Source: Oscillospiraceae bacterium (GTDB lineage: Bacteria; Bacillota; Clostridia; Oscillospirales; Oscillospiraceae). From it: a stretch of 38,776 nucleotides of DNA. A program made the position numbers and the translations under genes. Each line of letters begins with the position of its first letter. Positions within the stretch are counted from its first letter, which is position 1. This document shows, piece after piece, positions 14,565 to 23,110 of the stretch. Location: contig SVME01000009.1 in NCBI GenBank assembly GCA_015067605.1, positions 1 through 38,776 of the forward strand, given 5' to 3'. The notes beneath the pieces are model-generated. The model had not been told where the DNA came from. It searched no databases and saw nothing but the letters and a program-made list of their open reading frames with translations.

Positions 14565-16790
14565 TTATGCGATGGTCAGAGGAATCTGGATGGAGATAGG
14601 ATTCTGGAAGGTATCCCCATCAGCACCGGTGAGGGTGACGGTAATCACCACATCGCCACTGGCAACGGCAGTGACGATACCGTTATTCACGGTGGCCACG
14701 GAGTTGTTGGAGCTGGTCCAGCTCAGTTGCAGGTCAGAGGCGGCGGTGCCGTTAACCTTCGCAGCAGCGCTCAGGGTAGAGGTATCCCCAATGCTCAGGG
14801 TGGTACGGCTGGGAGTGACGGTCAGGTTGACGGTCTTTTCTTCCACCAGTTGGCTGAAGTACCACTGGCTGTAATAAGCGCTGGAGTACAGACCGGCGGC
14901 GTTGTAGCCCGCACCGCCCATCTGGTTCAGGTAGGTGGAGTAGCCGGCGGGGGAGAGGGTGAAGGTGTTGGTGCTGTATGCCACAATCTTATTGAAGATG
15001 TTGGCAGAGCTGGCGGCACCGAGGGCAACCTGTCCAGCAGAATTATAAACCAGATAATTGTTGGAGCCGGTGGGGCTGCCATAGCGCAGGTTGGTGCCAT
15101 CGTAGTACCAAACGGGAGCGTTGTCCAGATTGTAGGTGGACAGAACCTTCAGACCCTGCAGGCCGTTTAGACCGCAGTAGTCAGCGCTGGAGGTATAAAC
15201 CATAGTGCCGGAGAGGGCTGCACCGGAATTCCATTCGGTGACAATGTAAGGCACACCGGTTTTCAGACTGCTGGCGGCCACCAGCTTGGCGTTCTGGACA
15301 GCGGTGGCGGTGTAGCCGGCGCTGCCGATTACCTGTACGGGAATCTGGACGCTCAAAGCCTTGTCCATAGCTCTGCCGTTGGCATCCACCAGTGTCACGG
15401 TGATGACTGCGGTGCCACTGCCGTTGGCAGTGATTTTGCCGTTGGAGCTGACCACGGCGACGCTGCTGTTGGAGGAGCTGTATTGCACCGTGTAGTTGGA
15501 GGTGATAGCACCGTCAACGGTCACGGTGGGTTTCAAGGTCAGACAATCGCCGGCGGTGATGGTAGCGGAGCCGGGGTTGACGCTCAGAGTCAGATTCCGC
15601 TTGGGCATCAACTGGTTGAAGTGCCACTGGCTGTAGTAGGCGCTGGAGTACAGACCCACAACGTTGTAATTGCCGCCGCCCATCTGATTCAGGTACTTGG
15701 TGGCGTTGGCAGGAGCCATGGTGAAGGTCTGACGGGAAGTGCTGTACAGGCTGATTTTGTTGACGATGCCGGCGGCGCTGGCATTGCCCAGAGCAATCTG
15801 GTTGGAGCTGTTGTACACCAGATAGCTGCCGGTGGTGCTGCCGTAGCGAAGGCCGGTGCCATCGTAGTACCAAACGGGGGCGTTGGTCAGGTCGTAGCTA
15901 CTGACAGTCTGCAGACCCTGCAGACCGTTGAGACCCTTGTAGCCGGAGCTGGTGGTGTAGAGCATGGTGCCGGTGATGGCGGCGCCGCTGTTCCATTCGG
16001 TGATGATATAGGGAACGCCGGTCTGCAGAGAATTGGCCCGGACAGTGGAAGCACTCTGGGTGGCGGAAACACTGACGGTGTTCTCGTCCACGGTCAGGGC
16101 AATGCTGATGCTGATGGGCTTAGCCAGTGCCTGACCATTGGCGGTAGACAGGGTGGCGGTGATGGTCACGTTACCCGCATTCACAGCGGTAACGGTGCCG
16201 TTGGATACGGTGGCCACGGAGCTATTGGAGCTGCTCCAGCTAATCTGATAACCGGAAGCGGTAGCGCCGTCAACCAGAACGTCAGGGGTCAAAACCAGCT
16301 TGCCGCCGGCCAAAATGGTATCCATATCGGATTCCAAAGAAAGCTTCACGGTCTTGGCAGGATACAGCCGATCCAGATGCCAGTAGCTGCCGCCTACGCT
16401 GCCGTAGCCAGTGGCAACCACGTCGTTAACGGTGCCGCCATGGCGGTTCAGATACTTGGAGCCACGGATGATGAAGTTGTCGCTGGAATAATAGGTGGCA
16501 TAGGCGGCGTTAGCGGCATTGTAGCTGCCAATCTGCACCACACCCTGACTGCTGGAATCGGTAGAAATCAGCAGGTACTTGTTGCTGTCGGGAGCGCCGT
16601 AGACAAACTTGCCGTCCTTGATGTACCACAGATCGGTGGTGTCCACACTGGGGGTGCCGCTAAGCAGCAGGCCCACATGGGTCTTGCTGCCGGAAACCTT
16701 TTGGGCGACCTGACCGGTAAGTACATAGTGATACCATGTATCTCTGTAATCGGAAATGATGTAGGGCACACCCTCCTGCAGCTCACTTGC
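14565..16790. repeat. Three imperfect ~750-bp direct repeats within the secreted-protein gene
   Basis: Units begin near 16790, 16037 and 15285 on the minus strand. The second and third are clearly similar in DNA (for example the TGGCTGTA...GGCGCTGGAGTACAGAC stretches at about 15630 and 14865); the first is more diverged. They encode the 250-residue protein repeats. Confidence 0.8.
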
Positions 16791-18368
16791 AGAGTCCACC
16801 CGATCCAGATAGGCATCAATAGTACCGGTGACGGTATTGGATTCGTTATTGACAGGGGTGGCAGTGTAGGTGGCTGTGTAGGTGGCGTTGCCGGTGACGG
16901 TGGTCACAGCAGGCGACCAGCCGGCGAAGGTGTAAATGTAATTGCTGTCAGGGGCCTTGGTGGGGGCGGTGGGGGTAGAGGGCATCTGACCGTAGCCGAA
17001 CTTGCCGCTCTGGAGGGTGGTGCCGTCCTCGTCCTTGAAGGTGACAGTGTAGGTGTTCTGAGACCACTGGGCGTACATATGAACCGTATCCCCGTTGACG
17101 CCGGTGGTTTTGGCGACCTTGATGCCATTTTTGTAGATATACTTGTAGTAGCCGGCGGGTTGACTGCCCTCGGCGTACCAGCCGGTGGTGCTGCCGTTGG
17201 TGTAGTACCACTGATTCTGGGCGGTACGATAGGCAGTCCAGCCGGTGAAGGTGTAGCCGGTACGGGTGAAGGCGTTGGCCCGCAGGGGGGTGCCGATACC
17301 ATAGGTCACGGTGGTGTTGGCCATGGAGCCGCTGCCGCCGTTGGCGTGGTACTGGATGGAGAATTTGGGGGCGCTGGTAGGCGCATCCACGGGAAGGGTT
17401 TCAAAGACATAGCCATCTATGCTGGAAACGCCGTCGTGGTTGGTGTTGGAATTGGTTTTCCGACGGTTGGTGTTGAAGTACAGCTTGCCGTCGGTGGGGC
17501 AGATGTCGCAGCTCTCGATTTCAAATAGAGCGGAGTAGGCGCCGCTGGTTACCCGGAATACCAGAGATTCGGTGGGGTAGATGGTGCTGCCGGTGGCAAC
17601 GTTGCGCAGGTCGAACACCATAATCACGCTGCGATTCAGTTGGGTGTCGTCGCCGGTGATGGGGACAAACAGGGTGTCCTTGTAGTAGCCAAAACCCTGA
17701 TTGACGAAGTTGGACAGATCCAGATACTGACCCTTGATGTACACTCTGCTCTTGCTGATGGAGCAAAGCTTGGTCATCTGGATGGTAGCGCTGGACAGGC
17801 TGGCATCCACAGAGCCAGTGTACAGGTCCATGCCCCACTTGGTCAGGAAGGTAATCTTGCCGTTGGAGTAGCCCTTAACGGCCAGAGCGGTGGCGCAGAT
17901 ATCCTGTCCGTCGCAGACGAGGCGATAGCTGGCGACCTTGTTCAGGTTGTTGCCGTTGCGCTTCAGGCGGACGATGGCGTTGCTACCCTTGTTGGTGGTG
18001 GTGACGAACAGGTTGGAGTAGCCGTCGATGCCCCACACGTCCATATCGTTGGCGTGGCCGAGATAGTTGAACAGATAGCTGCCGGCATCGGCGTTGTATA
18101 GGCGGGTGGTGGCGCCGGTGTCCTTGTGGGTCATGGAGATGAAGGCGCTAGTATCGTTGCTGCCGATTTTGACGGTGTACATATAGGTAGAGCCTACCGC
18201 CAAGCCCTGCATACTGGGACAGGAGCTGTAATCGTAGACCTTCGCCGCATCGGTGTAGTCGCCGTAGAATTCGTTGACGGCCTGAGCTGGCGGTGCTACA
18301 TACACCATGGAAGCCAGAAGCACTGCCAAGGTTAGGCAGGCGACCAGCCGCTTCAGTGTTTTGTTCAT
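14565..18368 (-). CDS. Large secreted multidomain protein with InlB-type and Ig-like (BIG2) repeats
   Basis: A 1267-residue predicted secreted protein of unknown function. It has a signal peptide (KTLKRLVACLTLAVLLASMV, cleavage near PAQA at about residue 30). Residues about 35-330 look all-beta and perhaps propeller-like. Residues about 336-500 contain two Listeria-Bacteroides (InlB B-type) repeats (FSIQYHANGGSGSM, YTVTFKDEDGTTLQ). Three ~250-residue units start near 527, 778 and 1028. Each begins with a variant of LQTGVPYII, ends its first part with YYSQWHFNQL (the first copy diverged), and is followed by a BIG2-like domain (WSSSNSSVATVSNG). There is no LPXTG or other visible anchor; the chain ends with the last BIG2. 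AGGAGGATTATC precedes the ATG. Binding to glycans or host surface is plausible but unproven. Confidence 0.85.
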   Translation of the reverse strand: MNKTLKRLVACLTLAVLLASMVYVAPPAQAVNEFYGDYTDAAKVYDYSSCPSMQGLAVGSTYMYTVKIGSNDTSAFISMTHKDTGATTRLYNADAGSYLFNYLGHANDMDVWGIDGYSNLFVTTTNKGSNAIVRLKRNGNNLNKVASYRLVCDGQDICATALAVKGYSNGKITFLTKWGMDLYTGSVDASLSSATIQMTKLCSISKSRVYIKGQYLDLSNFVNQGFGYYKDTLFVPITGDDTQLNRSVIMVFDLRNVATGSTIYPTESLVFRVTSGAYSALFEIESCDICPTDGKLYFNTNRRKTNSNTNHDGVSSIDGYVFETLPVDAPTSAPKFSIQYHANGGSGSMANTTVTYGIGTPLRANAFTRTGYTFTGWTAYRTAQNQWYYTNGSTTGWYAEGSQPAGYYKYIYKNGIKVAKTTGVNGDTVHMYAQWSQNTYTVTFKDEDGTTLQSGKFGYGQMPSTPTAPTKAPDSNYIYTFAGWSPAVTTVTGNATYTATYTATPVNNESNTVTGTIDAYLDRVDSASELQEGVPYIISDYRDTWYHYVLTGQVAQKVSGSKTHVGLLLSGTPSVDTTDLWYIKDGKFVYGAPDSNKYLLISTDSSSQGVVQIGSYNAANAAYATYYSSDNFIIRGSKYLNRHGGTVNDVVATGYGSVGGSYWHLDRLYPAKTVKLSLESDMDTILAGGKLVLTPDVLVDGATASGYQISWSSSNSSVATVSNGTVTAVNAGNVTITATLSTANGQALAKPISISIALTVDENTVSVSATQSASTVRANSLQTGVPYIITEWNSGAAITGTMLYTTSSGYKGLNGLQGLQTVSSYDLTNAPVWYYDGTGLRYGSTTGSYLVYNSSNQIALGNASAAGIVNKISLYSTSRQTFTMAPANATKYLNQMGGGNYNVVGLYSSAYYSQWHFNQLMPKRNLTLSVNPGSATITAGDCLTLKPTVTVDGAITSNYTVQYSSSNSSVAVVSSNGKITANGSGTAVITVTLVDANGRAMDKALSVQIPVQVIGSAGYTATAVQNAKLVAASSLKTGVPYIVTEWNSGAALSGTMVYTSSADYCGLNGLQGLKVLSTYNLDNAPVWYYDGTNLRYGSPTGSNNYLVYNSAGQVALGAASSANIFNKIVAYSTNTFTLSPAGYSTYLNQMGGAGYNAAGLYSSAYYSQWYFSQLVEEKTVNLTVTPSRTTLSIGDTSTLSAAAKVNGTAASDLQLSWTSSNNSVATVNNGIVTAVASGDVVITVTLTGADGDTFQNPISIQIPLTIA

Positions 18369-18410
18369 GATAATCCTCCTTGCAAAGTTACTCTATAATT
18401 TTCCGTGTAT

Positions 18411-18439
18411 AGGATACCACTTTTTGAGGTAATCGGCAA
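18411..18439 (-). promoter_or_regulatory. Promoter of the secreted-protein gene
   Basis: On the minus strand TTGCCG (18439-18434), a 17-base spacer and TATCCT (18416-18411), giving a leader of about 36 bases. The rest of the gap 18440-18656 is AT-rich and holds nothing I can identify. Confidence 0.55.
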
Positions 18440-18656
18440 GTGGGCAAAATGTACGATTTTTTACCGATTTTATTGGTAATAACACCGGTTTTGTACTTCT
18501 AAATTTCGAGAATTTCCAGAAAAATATCTACTATTTATTTTGGGGAAATCCCATTTTTTACTATCCGACTACATATGGTGGAGGTGCCTTTCATGCGACA
18601 CAATCCGTAGCTGGATGTATGCGATAATTGTCCATCCGAAATTTTAACGATAAATA

Positions 18657-18682
18657 AGCGCTCCGGTGAAAACCGGAGCGCT
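18657..18682 (-). terminator. Terminator of the polysaccharide operon
   Basis: Perfect 11-bp stem AGCGCTCCGGT / ACCGGAGCGCT with loop GAAA, followed on the minus strand by TATTTATCGTTAAAATTT. It begins just after the stop codon at 18688. Confidence 0.85.
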
Positions 18683-18687
18683 GGCTA

Positions 18688-19239
18688 TTAAAGGAACTGG
18701 CTCAAATACAACGAAGCGATGGTACAAATGGCTATGCCGATGCTTCCGATAATCAGGCCGGCGGTGCTGATGCCGCAGCGGTAACCCCGCTTCTTGGAAA
18801 TCACACCGAACAGCAGTGCCAACAGCGGAATCAGTCCAAAGACAAGAACAATGGAAATCAGCTCCGGTGCCAGACAAGGCTCATTTTGATACCACGGGGA
18901 ATTCCAAGACTGGCGAAACTGCCAGCTGTGCATCTGACCGACGCTGGCCAGAGAAAAGATCAAAGAGAGGAACGTGCCGGCAATGCTCATCACCATGGAC
19001 GTGATACCCAATCCACGTCCGGGAACCCGCGTGTCGAACTGCCGAGGCGGGATAGGGGAGAACGGGTCAAATGTAGTGGGCTCTGACCCTGCGGGCGGAA
19101 AATAAGGGGGAGGCGGCATGCCCGCTAAGGTTGTATATCGGGGCTGAGGTGGGGTGATGTCGATAGGACCGCCGCATCCGTCACAGTAGTGCGTGTGATT
19201 GTCTGCGGCTTTGCCACAATGGGGACAAAAACGTTCCAT
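18688..19239 (-). CDS. Zinc-ribbon membrane protein of unknown function
   Basis: A 183-residue protein with an N-terminal zinc ribbon (C5xxC8, C19xxC22), a Pro-rich linker to about residue 75, and three hydrophobic segments in the C-terminal half (about 80-105, 130-155 and 160-183). This is the common Gram-positive zinc-ribbon plus DUF4190-like membrane layout. I chose ATG 19239 because AAGGAG is 8 bases upstream; an in-frame TTG at 19245 would be only 2 bases from it. It lies 12 bases after the aminotransferase gene and is likely co-transcribed, but a link to polysaccharide synthesis is not evident from its sequence. Confidence 0.75.
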   Translation of the reverse strand: MERFCPHCGKAADNHTHYCDGCGGPIDITPPQPRYTTLAGMPPPPYFPPAGSEPTTFDPFSPIPPRQFDTRVPGRGLGITSMVMSIAGTFLSLIFSLASVGQMHSWQFRQSWNSPWYQNEPCLAPELISIVLVFGLIPLLALLFGVISKKRGYRCGISTAGLIIGSIGIAICTIASLYLSQFL

Positions 19240-19251
19240 TGGCAACGCTCC

Positions 19252-20346
19252 TTATTTCAAGATAATATCACAGATTCGATCCACATCCTCCAGCGTCAAA
19301 TCCGCGAATAGAGGAAGGGTCAGTATCTGTTCCACGATGCGCTTTGCCACCGGTAGTTCAGCCTGACAGGCACTGGGCAAATTCTGATAGCAGACCATGT
19401 TGCTGGTCAGCGGATGGAAATATTTACGGGCGCAGATGTCCTGCTCCTTCAGCCGCTGGAACACCTGATCCCGATTCAGCCGGTAGCCCTCAAAGACCAC
19501 GGGGAAATAGGAATAATTTGGAGTAACGCCCTCCTGCACCGGACACAGCCGGATGCCTTCCACGCCGCCCAGCCGCTGGCGGTAACGTGCCACCGCTGCG
19601 CCCCTTTTTTGGATTTCGCCGTCCAGATAACGCAGGTTGCAGATGCCCATGGCCGCCTGAAATTCGTTCATTTTGCTGTTGCCGCCGGGGTAGAGGCAGT
19701 CGCCGTGGGCGTAGATGCCGAAGTTGCGAAGCTGCTGCAGCCGCTCCGTCAATGTGCTGTCCTGATAGCACAGGCAACCGCCTTCAATGGAATGGAACAC
19801 CTTGGTGGCATGGAAGCTGAACATGGCGATATCGCCGAAGGCTGCCACGCTCTGCCCCTGATAGCGGACACCAAAGGCGTGGGCGGCGTCGTAAATCACC
19901 TTCAGATTGTGCCGCTTGGCGATGGCCTCGATGGCCTCCACCTGACACAGATTGCCGTAGACGTGAACCGGCATAATCGCCACGGTTTTTGGGGTGATCA
20001 ACCCCTCCAGCCGAGCCGGATCCATGGTATAGAAGGATTCCTCGATGTCGCAGAACACCGGCTCCAGCCCTTTGCGGACGATGGCATGAGTGGTGGAGGC
20101 GAAGGTGAAGGGCGTGGTGATCACCTGACCGCCGGCGGGCAAATCTAGAGCTTCCAGCGCCGTTTCCAGCGCCAGATGACCGTTGACGAACAGAGAAACA
20201 TTGTCATGCCCCAGATACGCAGAAAGATCTGCTTGGAATTGCTGATGTTTGGAACCGTGATTGGTCAGCCAGCGGCTGTCCCACAGCTCCTGAATCTCTC
20301 GGCAATATTCTTCAAAGGGGGGCATGGAAGAACGGGTCACATTCAT
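19252..20346 (-). CDS. DegT/DnrJ/EryC1-family sugar aminotransferase (VioA-like)
   Basis: A PLP-dependent enzyme of 364 residues that aminates a nucleotide-linked keto sugar. The internal PLP lysine is K182 in SFHATKVFHSIEGG, and the cofactor pocket motif is DAAHAFG. The N-terminus (VTRSSMPPFEEY, RWLTNHG) resembles dTDP-4-amino-4,6-dideoxyglucose transaminases of the VioA type, so dTDP-4-keto-6-deoxyglucose is the likely substrate; this is family inference. The dTDP-sugar synthesis genes and an N-acetyltransferase partner are not in the window. It lies 12 bases downstream of the flippase gene in a four-gene operon. Confidence 0.85.
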   Translation of the reverse strand: MNVTRSSMPPFEEYCREIQELWDSRWLTNHGSKHQQFQADLSAYLGHDNVSLFVNGHLALETALEALDLPAGGQVITTPFTFASTTHAIVRKGLEPVFCDIEESFYTMDPARLEGLITPKTVAIMPVHVYGNLCQVEAIEAIAKRHNLKVIYDAAHAFGVRYQGQSVAAFGDIAMFSFHATKVFHSIEGGCLCYQDSTLTERLQQLRNFGIYAHGDCLYPGGNSKMNEFQAAMGICNLRYLDGEIQKRGAAVARYRQRLGGVEGIRLCPVQEGVTPNYSYFPVVFEGYRLNRDQVFQRLKEQDICARKYFHPLTSNMVCYQNLPSACQAELPVAKRIVEQILTLPLFADLTLEDVDRICDIILK

Positions 20347-20358
20347 AAAAGCTCATCC

Positions 20359-21804
20359 TTACTGTTTTTTGAGTCGACTCAGGAGCATCTGGGTCAGCAG
20401 GCGGAAGGGCTCTAGCCGAATCAGAGCGGACAGCCCCACATACACACCTACACCCACCACAAGCTGAATCGCCAGCGTTGCCAGAGAGCCCAGAGCCAGA
20501 AGCTGCACCGCCCAGACGCTGCCGAACATCAACAACGCACAAATCAAAGAGGGCAGAACATCCTTCATTTGCTCCAGATAAGAGTAATTTACCAACTTTT
20601 TATTAGGGAAAGCATTGATAAAGCTGCTGGTAAAGGCGGTAATCACGCCGGTCATGGCGATGGCGATGGGGGACTTGAACAGCACCACCGCACCTACAAG
20701 CAGCGGGATGCCCACCAGCTTTTTTATAATTTCCAGAATCAAAAACACGTCGCTGCGACCCATGGCGTTGATGGCCTGCAGGTTGCAGCTATGTACGGGA
20801 TAGAAGGCGTAGCTGAAGCAGTAGATCTGCAGATAGGGAACGCAGGGCAGCCACTTATCCGTCAACAGTAGCCGCACCAGTGGCTCTGCCACGCCGGCCA
20901 GCCCTGCCATCACCGGAAACACCAGATAGGAACTAAGAGTGATGGATTGGCGCATCATGGATTTGACACGCCCCTTGTCCTGCTGCTCCGAGGAAATTAC
21001 CGGCAGCATGACGCTGCGGACGGTGGTGTTTACCGCATTGATGATGAACTGGGGGAATTGCTTGCCACGGTTGTAATGGCCGAGAGTGCCGGAGTTGTAT
21101 TTTTTGCCAATCACAAGGCTGCGCAGCTCCTGATACAGCGTGTCCATCAGGCCGGACAGCAGCAGCTTCCAGCCGTAGGAGAACAGCACCCCCACACGGG
21201 ATAGGTCGCAGATGAATCGGGGCCGCCACTTGACGGTGAAGCACATCACCGCACAGGCGATGGTCACGTTCAGCAGCTGCTGCACAATCAGCGCCCACAG
21301 GCCGCCGCCCATCATGGCCACGGCGATGCCCGCCACGCCGGCAATCAGCATACCGGCCAGATTAGATGTAAAGACCTTACGGAAATCCATTTGCCGGCTG
21401 ACGTGAGCCAACTGGATGGAGTTGAAGGCACCGGGAAACAGAATTAGGCACAGCACACGGAAAGGTGCTACCAGATCCGGCATATGATAGAATTGGGCGA
21501 TGGCGGGGGCGGCCAGAAACAGTCCGCCGTACAGCACTCCGGCCACCGCTAGCGTCACCCAGAACACCGAGGAATAATCCCGCTCGGTTACGTCCTTGTT
21601 CTGAATCAGTGCGGTGTTGAAGCCGTTTTGGATGAATACATTGGCGAGAGTGGTGAAGATGATCATCAGCGACAGCACGCCGTAGTGCTCCGGATCCAGC
21701 AGCCGCGCCAGCACCAGCTGCAGCACGAACTGGCTGCCCTGCACGCCAAAACGTTCCAGCAGCTTCCACATCAAGGCGTTCCCAACTGTTTTCTTCGATG
21801 CCAT
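20359..21804 (-). CDS. Polysaccharide flippase (Wzx/MOP superfamily)
   Basis: A multispanning inner-membrane protein of 481 residues with about 12-14 hydrophobic segments. The N-terminus (GVQGSQFVLQLVLARLL, followed by PEHYGVLSL) is typical of the polysaccharide-synthesis/WzxC branch. It is expected to move lipid-linked oligosaccharide units across the membrane for a surface polysaccharide. GGAGGTGACC precedes the ATG, which is 4 bases after the glycosyltransferase stop codon. The neighbouring glycosyltransferase and sugar aminotransferase support this role. Confidence 0.88.
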   Translation of the reverse strand: MASKKTVGNALMWKLLERFGVQGSQFVLQLVLARLLDPEHYGVLSLMIIFTTLANVFIQNGFNTALIQNKDVTERDYSSVFWVTLAVAGVLYGGLFLAAPAIAQFYHMPDLVAPFRVLCLILFPGAFNSIQLAHVSRQMDFRKVFTSNLAGMLIAGVAGIAVAMMGGGLWALIVQQLLNVTIACAVMCFTVKWRPRFICDLSRVGVLFSYGWKLLLSGLMDTLYQELRSLVIGKKYNSGTLGHYNRGKQFPQFIINAVNTTVRSVMLPVISSEQQDKGRVKSMMRQSITLSSYLVFPVMAGLAGVAEPLVRLLLTDKWLPCVPYLQIYCFSYAFYPVHSCNLQAINAMGRSDVFLILEIIKKLVGIPLLVGAVVLFKSPIAIAMTGVITAFTSSFINAFPNKKLVNYSYLEQMKDVLPSLICALLMFGSVWAVQLLALGSLATLAIQLVVGVGVYVGLSALIRLEPFRLLTQMLLSRLKKQ

Positions 21805-21808
21805 AAGG

Positions 21809-22759
21809 TCACCTCCTCCGGAGCCGGTCGTAAAGCCCGGGGAATTGGCAGATAAACCGGTGCTTCAACCGGATGGACAGGGGCTTGGAGCGATAAATGG
21901 GTCGCAGCTCCTTGGATTTCAGTGCCTTCCAATCCCGGCAGCGAAGGGCGGTATCGTAGCGATTCAGGGTGATGCGCTGCCGGATGATATTGTGATACCG
22001 ACCATCAGTATCCTCATCCAGCTCCAGCAGTCCCTGCTCCATCCGTTGGGCGATACGCTGCGCCCGCTGAGGGTCCCGACGCAGATTGGCTGTCCAGGAG
22101 CCTTCGGTGTTGAACCGGTAGATCGTCATGGTATCCGCCAGCATCCGAACCTTGCCGTTGAGGGCGGCGTTGATGGACAGGGGATAGTCGCCCACGGGAA
22201 AGGTGGTGATCCAGCGAGGGCTCTGACGGAACACCTCTGCTTTGAGAAAGAAGCTGGCGTACTGAAATACCCGACCCTTTTCCTCTAGAATCAACTCGCT
22301 GGCGGTAAAATCCCGATCTTCGTTGATTTGATATTTCGTATGCTTCTTGCCGGTGGATACGTCCAGAAATACCGTTGAGCAGGTGCAAAGCGCATAGTCC
22401 GGGTTAGCTTCCATGAAATCGAACTGCTTTTGTAGCTTCAGAGGGTCTGTCCAGTAGTCATCGCCCTCGCACAGGGCGATGTACTTGCCACGGGCACGGG
22501 GAAGCTGGAAGGTGCGTGTGATGCGCACGCCCTTGGAAAACTGATTCTCCTCCTGACAGATGGGCAGAACCAATTGGGGATATTGCTGGGCGTACTGGCG
22601 AATGATGTCAGCGGTGCCGTCGGTGGAGGCGTCGTCGTGAACCAGCACCTCGAAGGCAAAATTGGTTTTTTGCATGACGAATCCCTCCAACGCATCCCGA
22701 ATGAATCGGGCGTGGTTGAAGGTGTTGCATATCACACTGACGCTGATTGCCTGCTCCAT
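21809..22759 (-). CDS. Family 2 glycosyltransferase
   Basis: A 316-residue GT-A-fold glycosyltransferase that transfers a sugar from a nucleotide donor to a growing surface glycan. Motifs visible: SVICNTFNHARFI at the N-terminus, VHDDASTDGT and CEGDDYW as the metal/nucleotide-binding acidic sites. The open frame continues upstream to about 22876, but ATG 22759 has AAGGAG 9 bases before it and the promoter lies in the upstream part, so the longer form is unlikely. No membrane anchor is seen. It is the first gene of the minus-strand operon. Confidence 0.88.
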   Translation of the reverse strand: MEQAISVSVICNTFNHARFIRDALEGFVMQKTNFAFEVLVHDDASTDGTADIIRQYAQQYPQLVLPICQEENQFSKGVRITRTFQLPRARGKYIALCEGDDYWTDPLKLQKQFDFMEANPDYALCTCSTVFLDVSTGKKHTKYQINEDRDFTASELILEEKGRVFQYASFFLKAEVFRQSPRWITTFPVGDYPLSINAALNGKVRMLADTMTIYRFNTEGSWTANLRRDPQRAQRIAQRMEQGLLELDEDTDGRYHNIIRQRITLNRYDTALRCRDWKALKSKELRPIYRSKPLSIRLKHRFICQFPGLYDRLRRR

Positions 22760-22843
22760 ATCTGTCCACTCCTTAGAGGCCACCTTGGGAAGTGTTCGTC
22801 TGCTGTACCGGCGGTGCGGGTATAGCGAAATTATATTTAATAC

Positions 22844-22872
22844 ATTATAGTCGATTGTTGGAGAAAGGTCAA
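22844..22872 (-). promoter_or_regulatory. Promoter of the polysaccharide operon
   Basis: On the minus strand TTGACC (22872-22867), a 17-base spacer and a perfect TATAAT (22849-22844). Predicted leader is about 78 bases. Confidence 0.82.
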
Positions 22873-22946
22873 TCATTCTCTTTAATTTATGTATAGAATC
22901 CTTGCGGGAGTGTTCACAACGCTGACCTCATTTTGGGCGTTTTGCA

Positions 22947-22968
22947 CAGATGGACAGCTGTCCGTCTG
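22947..22968. promoter_or_regulatory. 22-bp palindrome upstream of the EF-G paralog promoter
   Basis: CAGATGGACAG|CTGTCCGTCTG pairs at 10 of 11 positions, with a perfect GGACAGCTGTCC core. It lies between the divergent promoters of the glycosyltransferase and EF-G-like genes, so it may be an operator. It does not match the Bacillus LexA box. The gap 22760-23110 is otherwise two promoters and leaders. Confidence 0.45.
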
Positions 22969-23006
22969 CCATTTCCTCCAATTTTGCATTTTGACGAAAA
23001 TAAGCA

Positions 23007-23035
23007 TTGAAATCCATATGCCTTTCGTATATAAT
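23007..23035 (+). promoter_or_regulatory. Promoter of the EF-G paralog
   Basis: TTGAAA (23007-23012), 17-base spacer, TATAAT (23030-23035). The leader is about 69 bases and ends with AAAGGAGATTTTTATC before the ATG. Confidence 0.75.
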
Positions 23036-23110
23036 GTCTTCATTGTGGTGCTCAGCACCTTACAGCAACCACAGGAGGGCAAGAGGCCTTCCCGAAAGGA
23101 GATTTTTATC

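Noticed and set aside
15483-17528. 681-residue Gly/Val/His-rich open frame on the plus strand
   Set aside because: Antisense of the repeat-containing secreted protein; the repeats make a long accidental frame.
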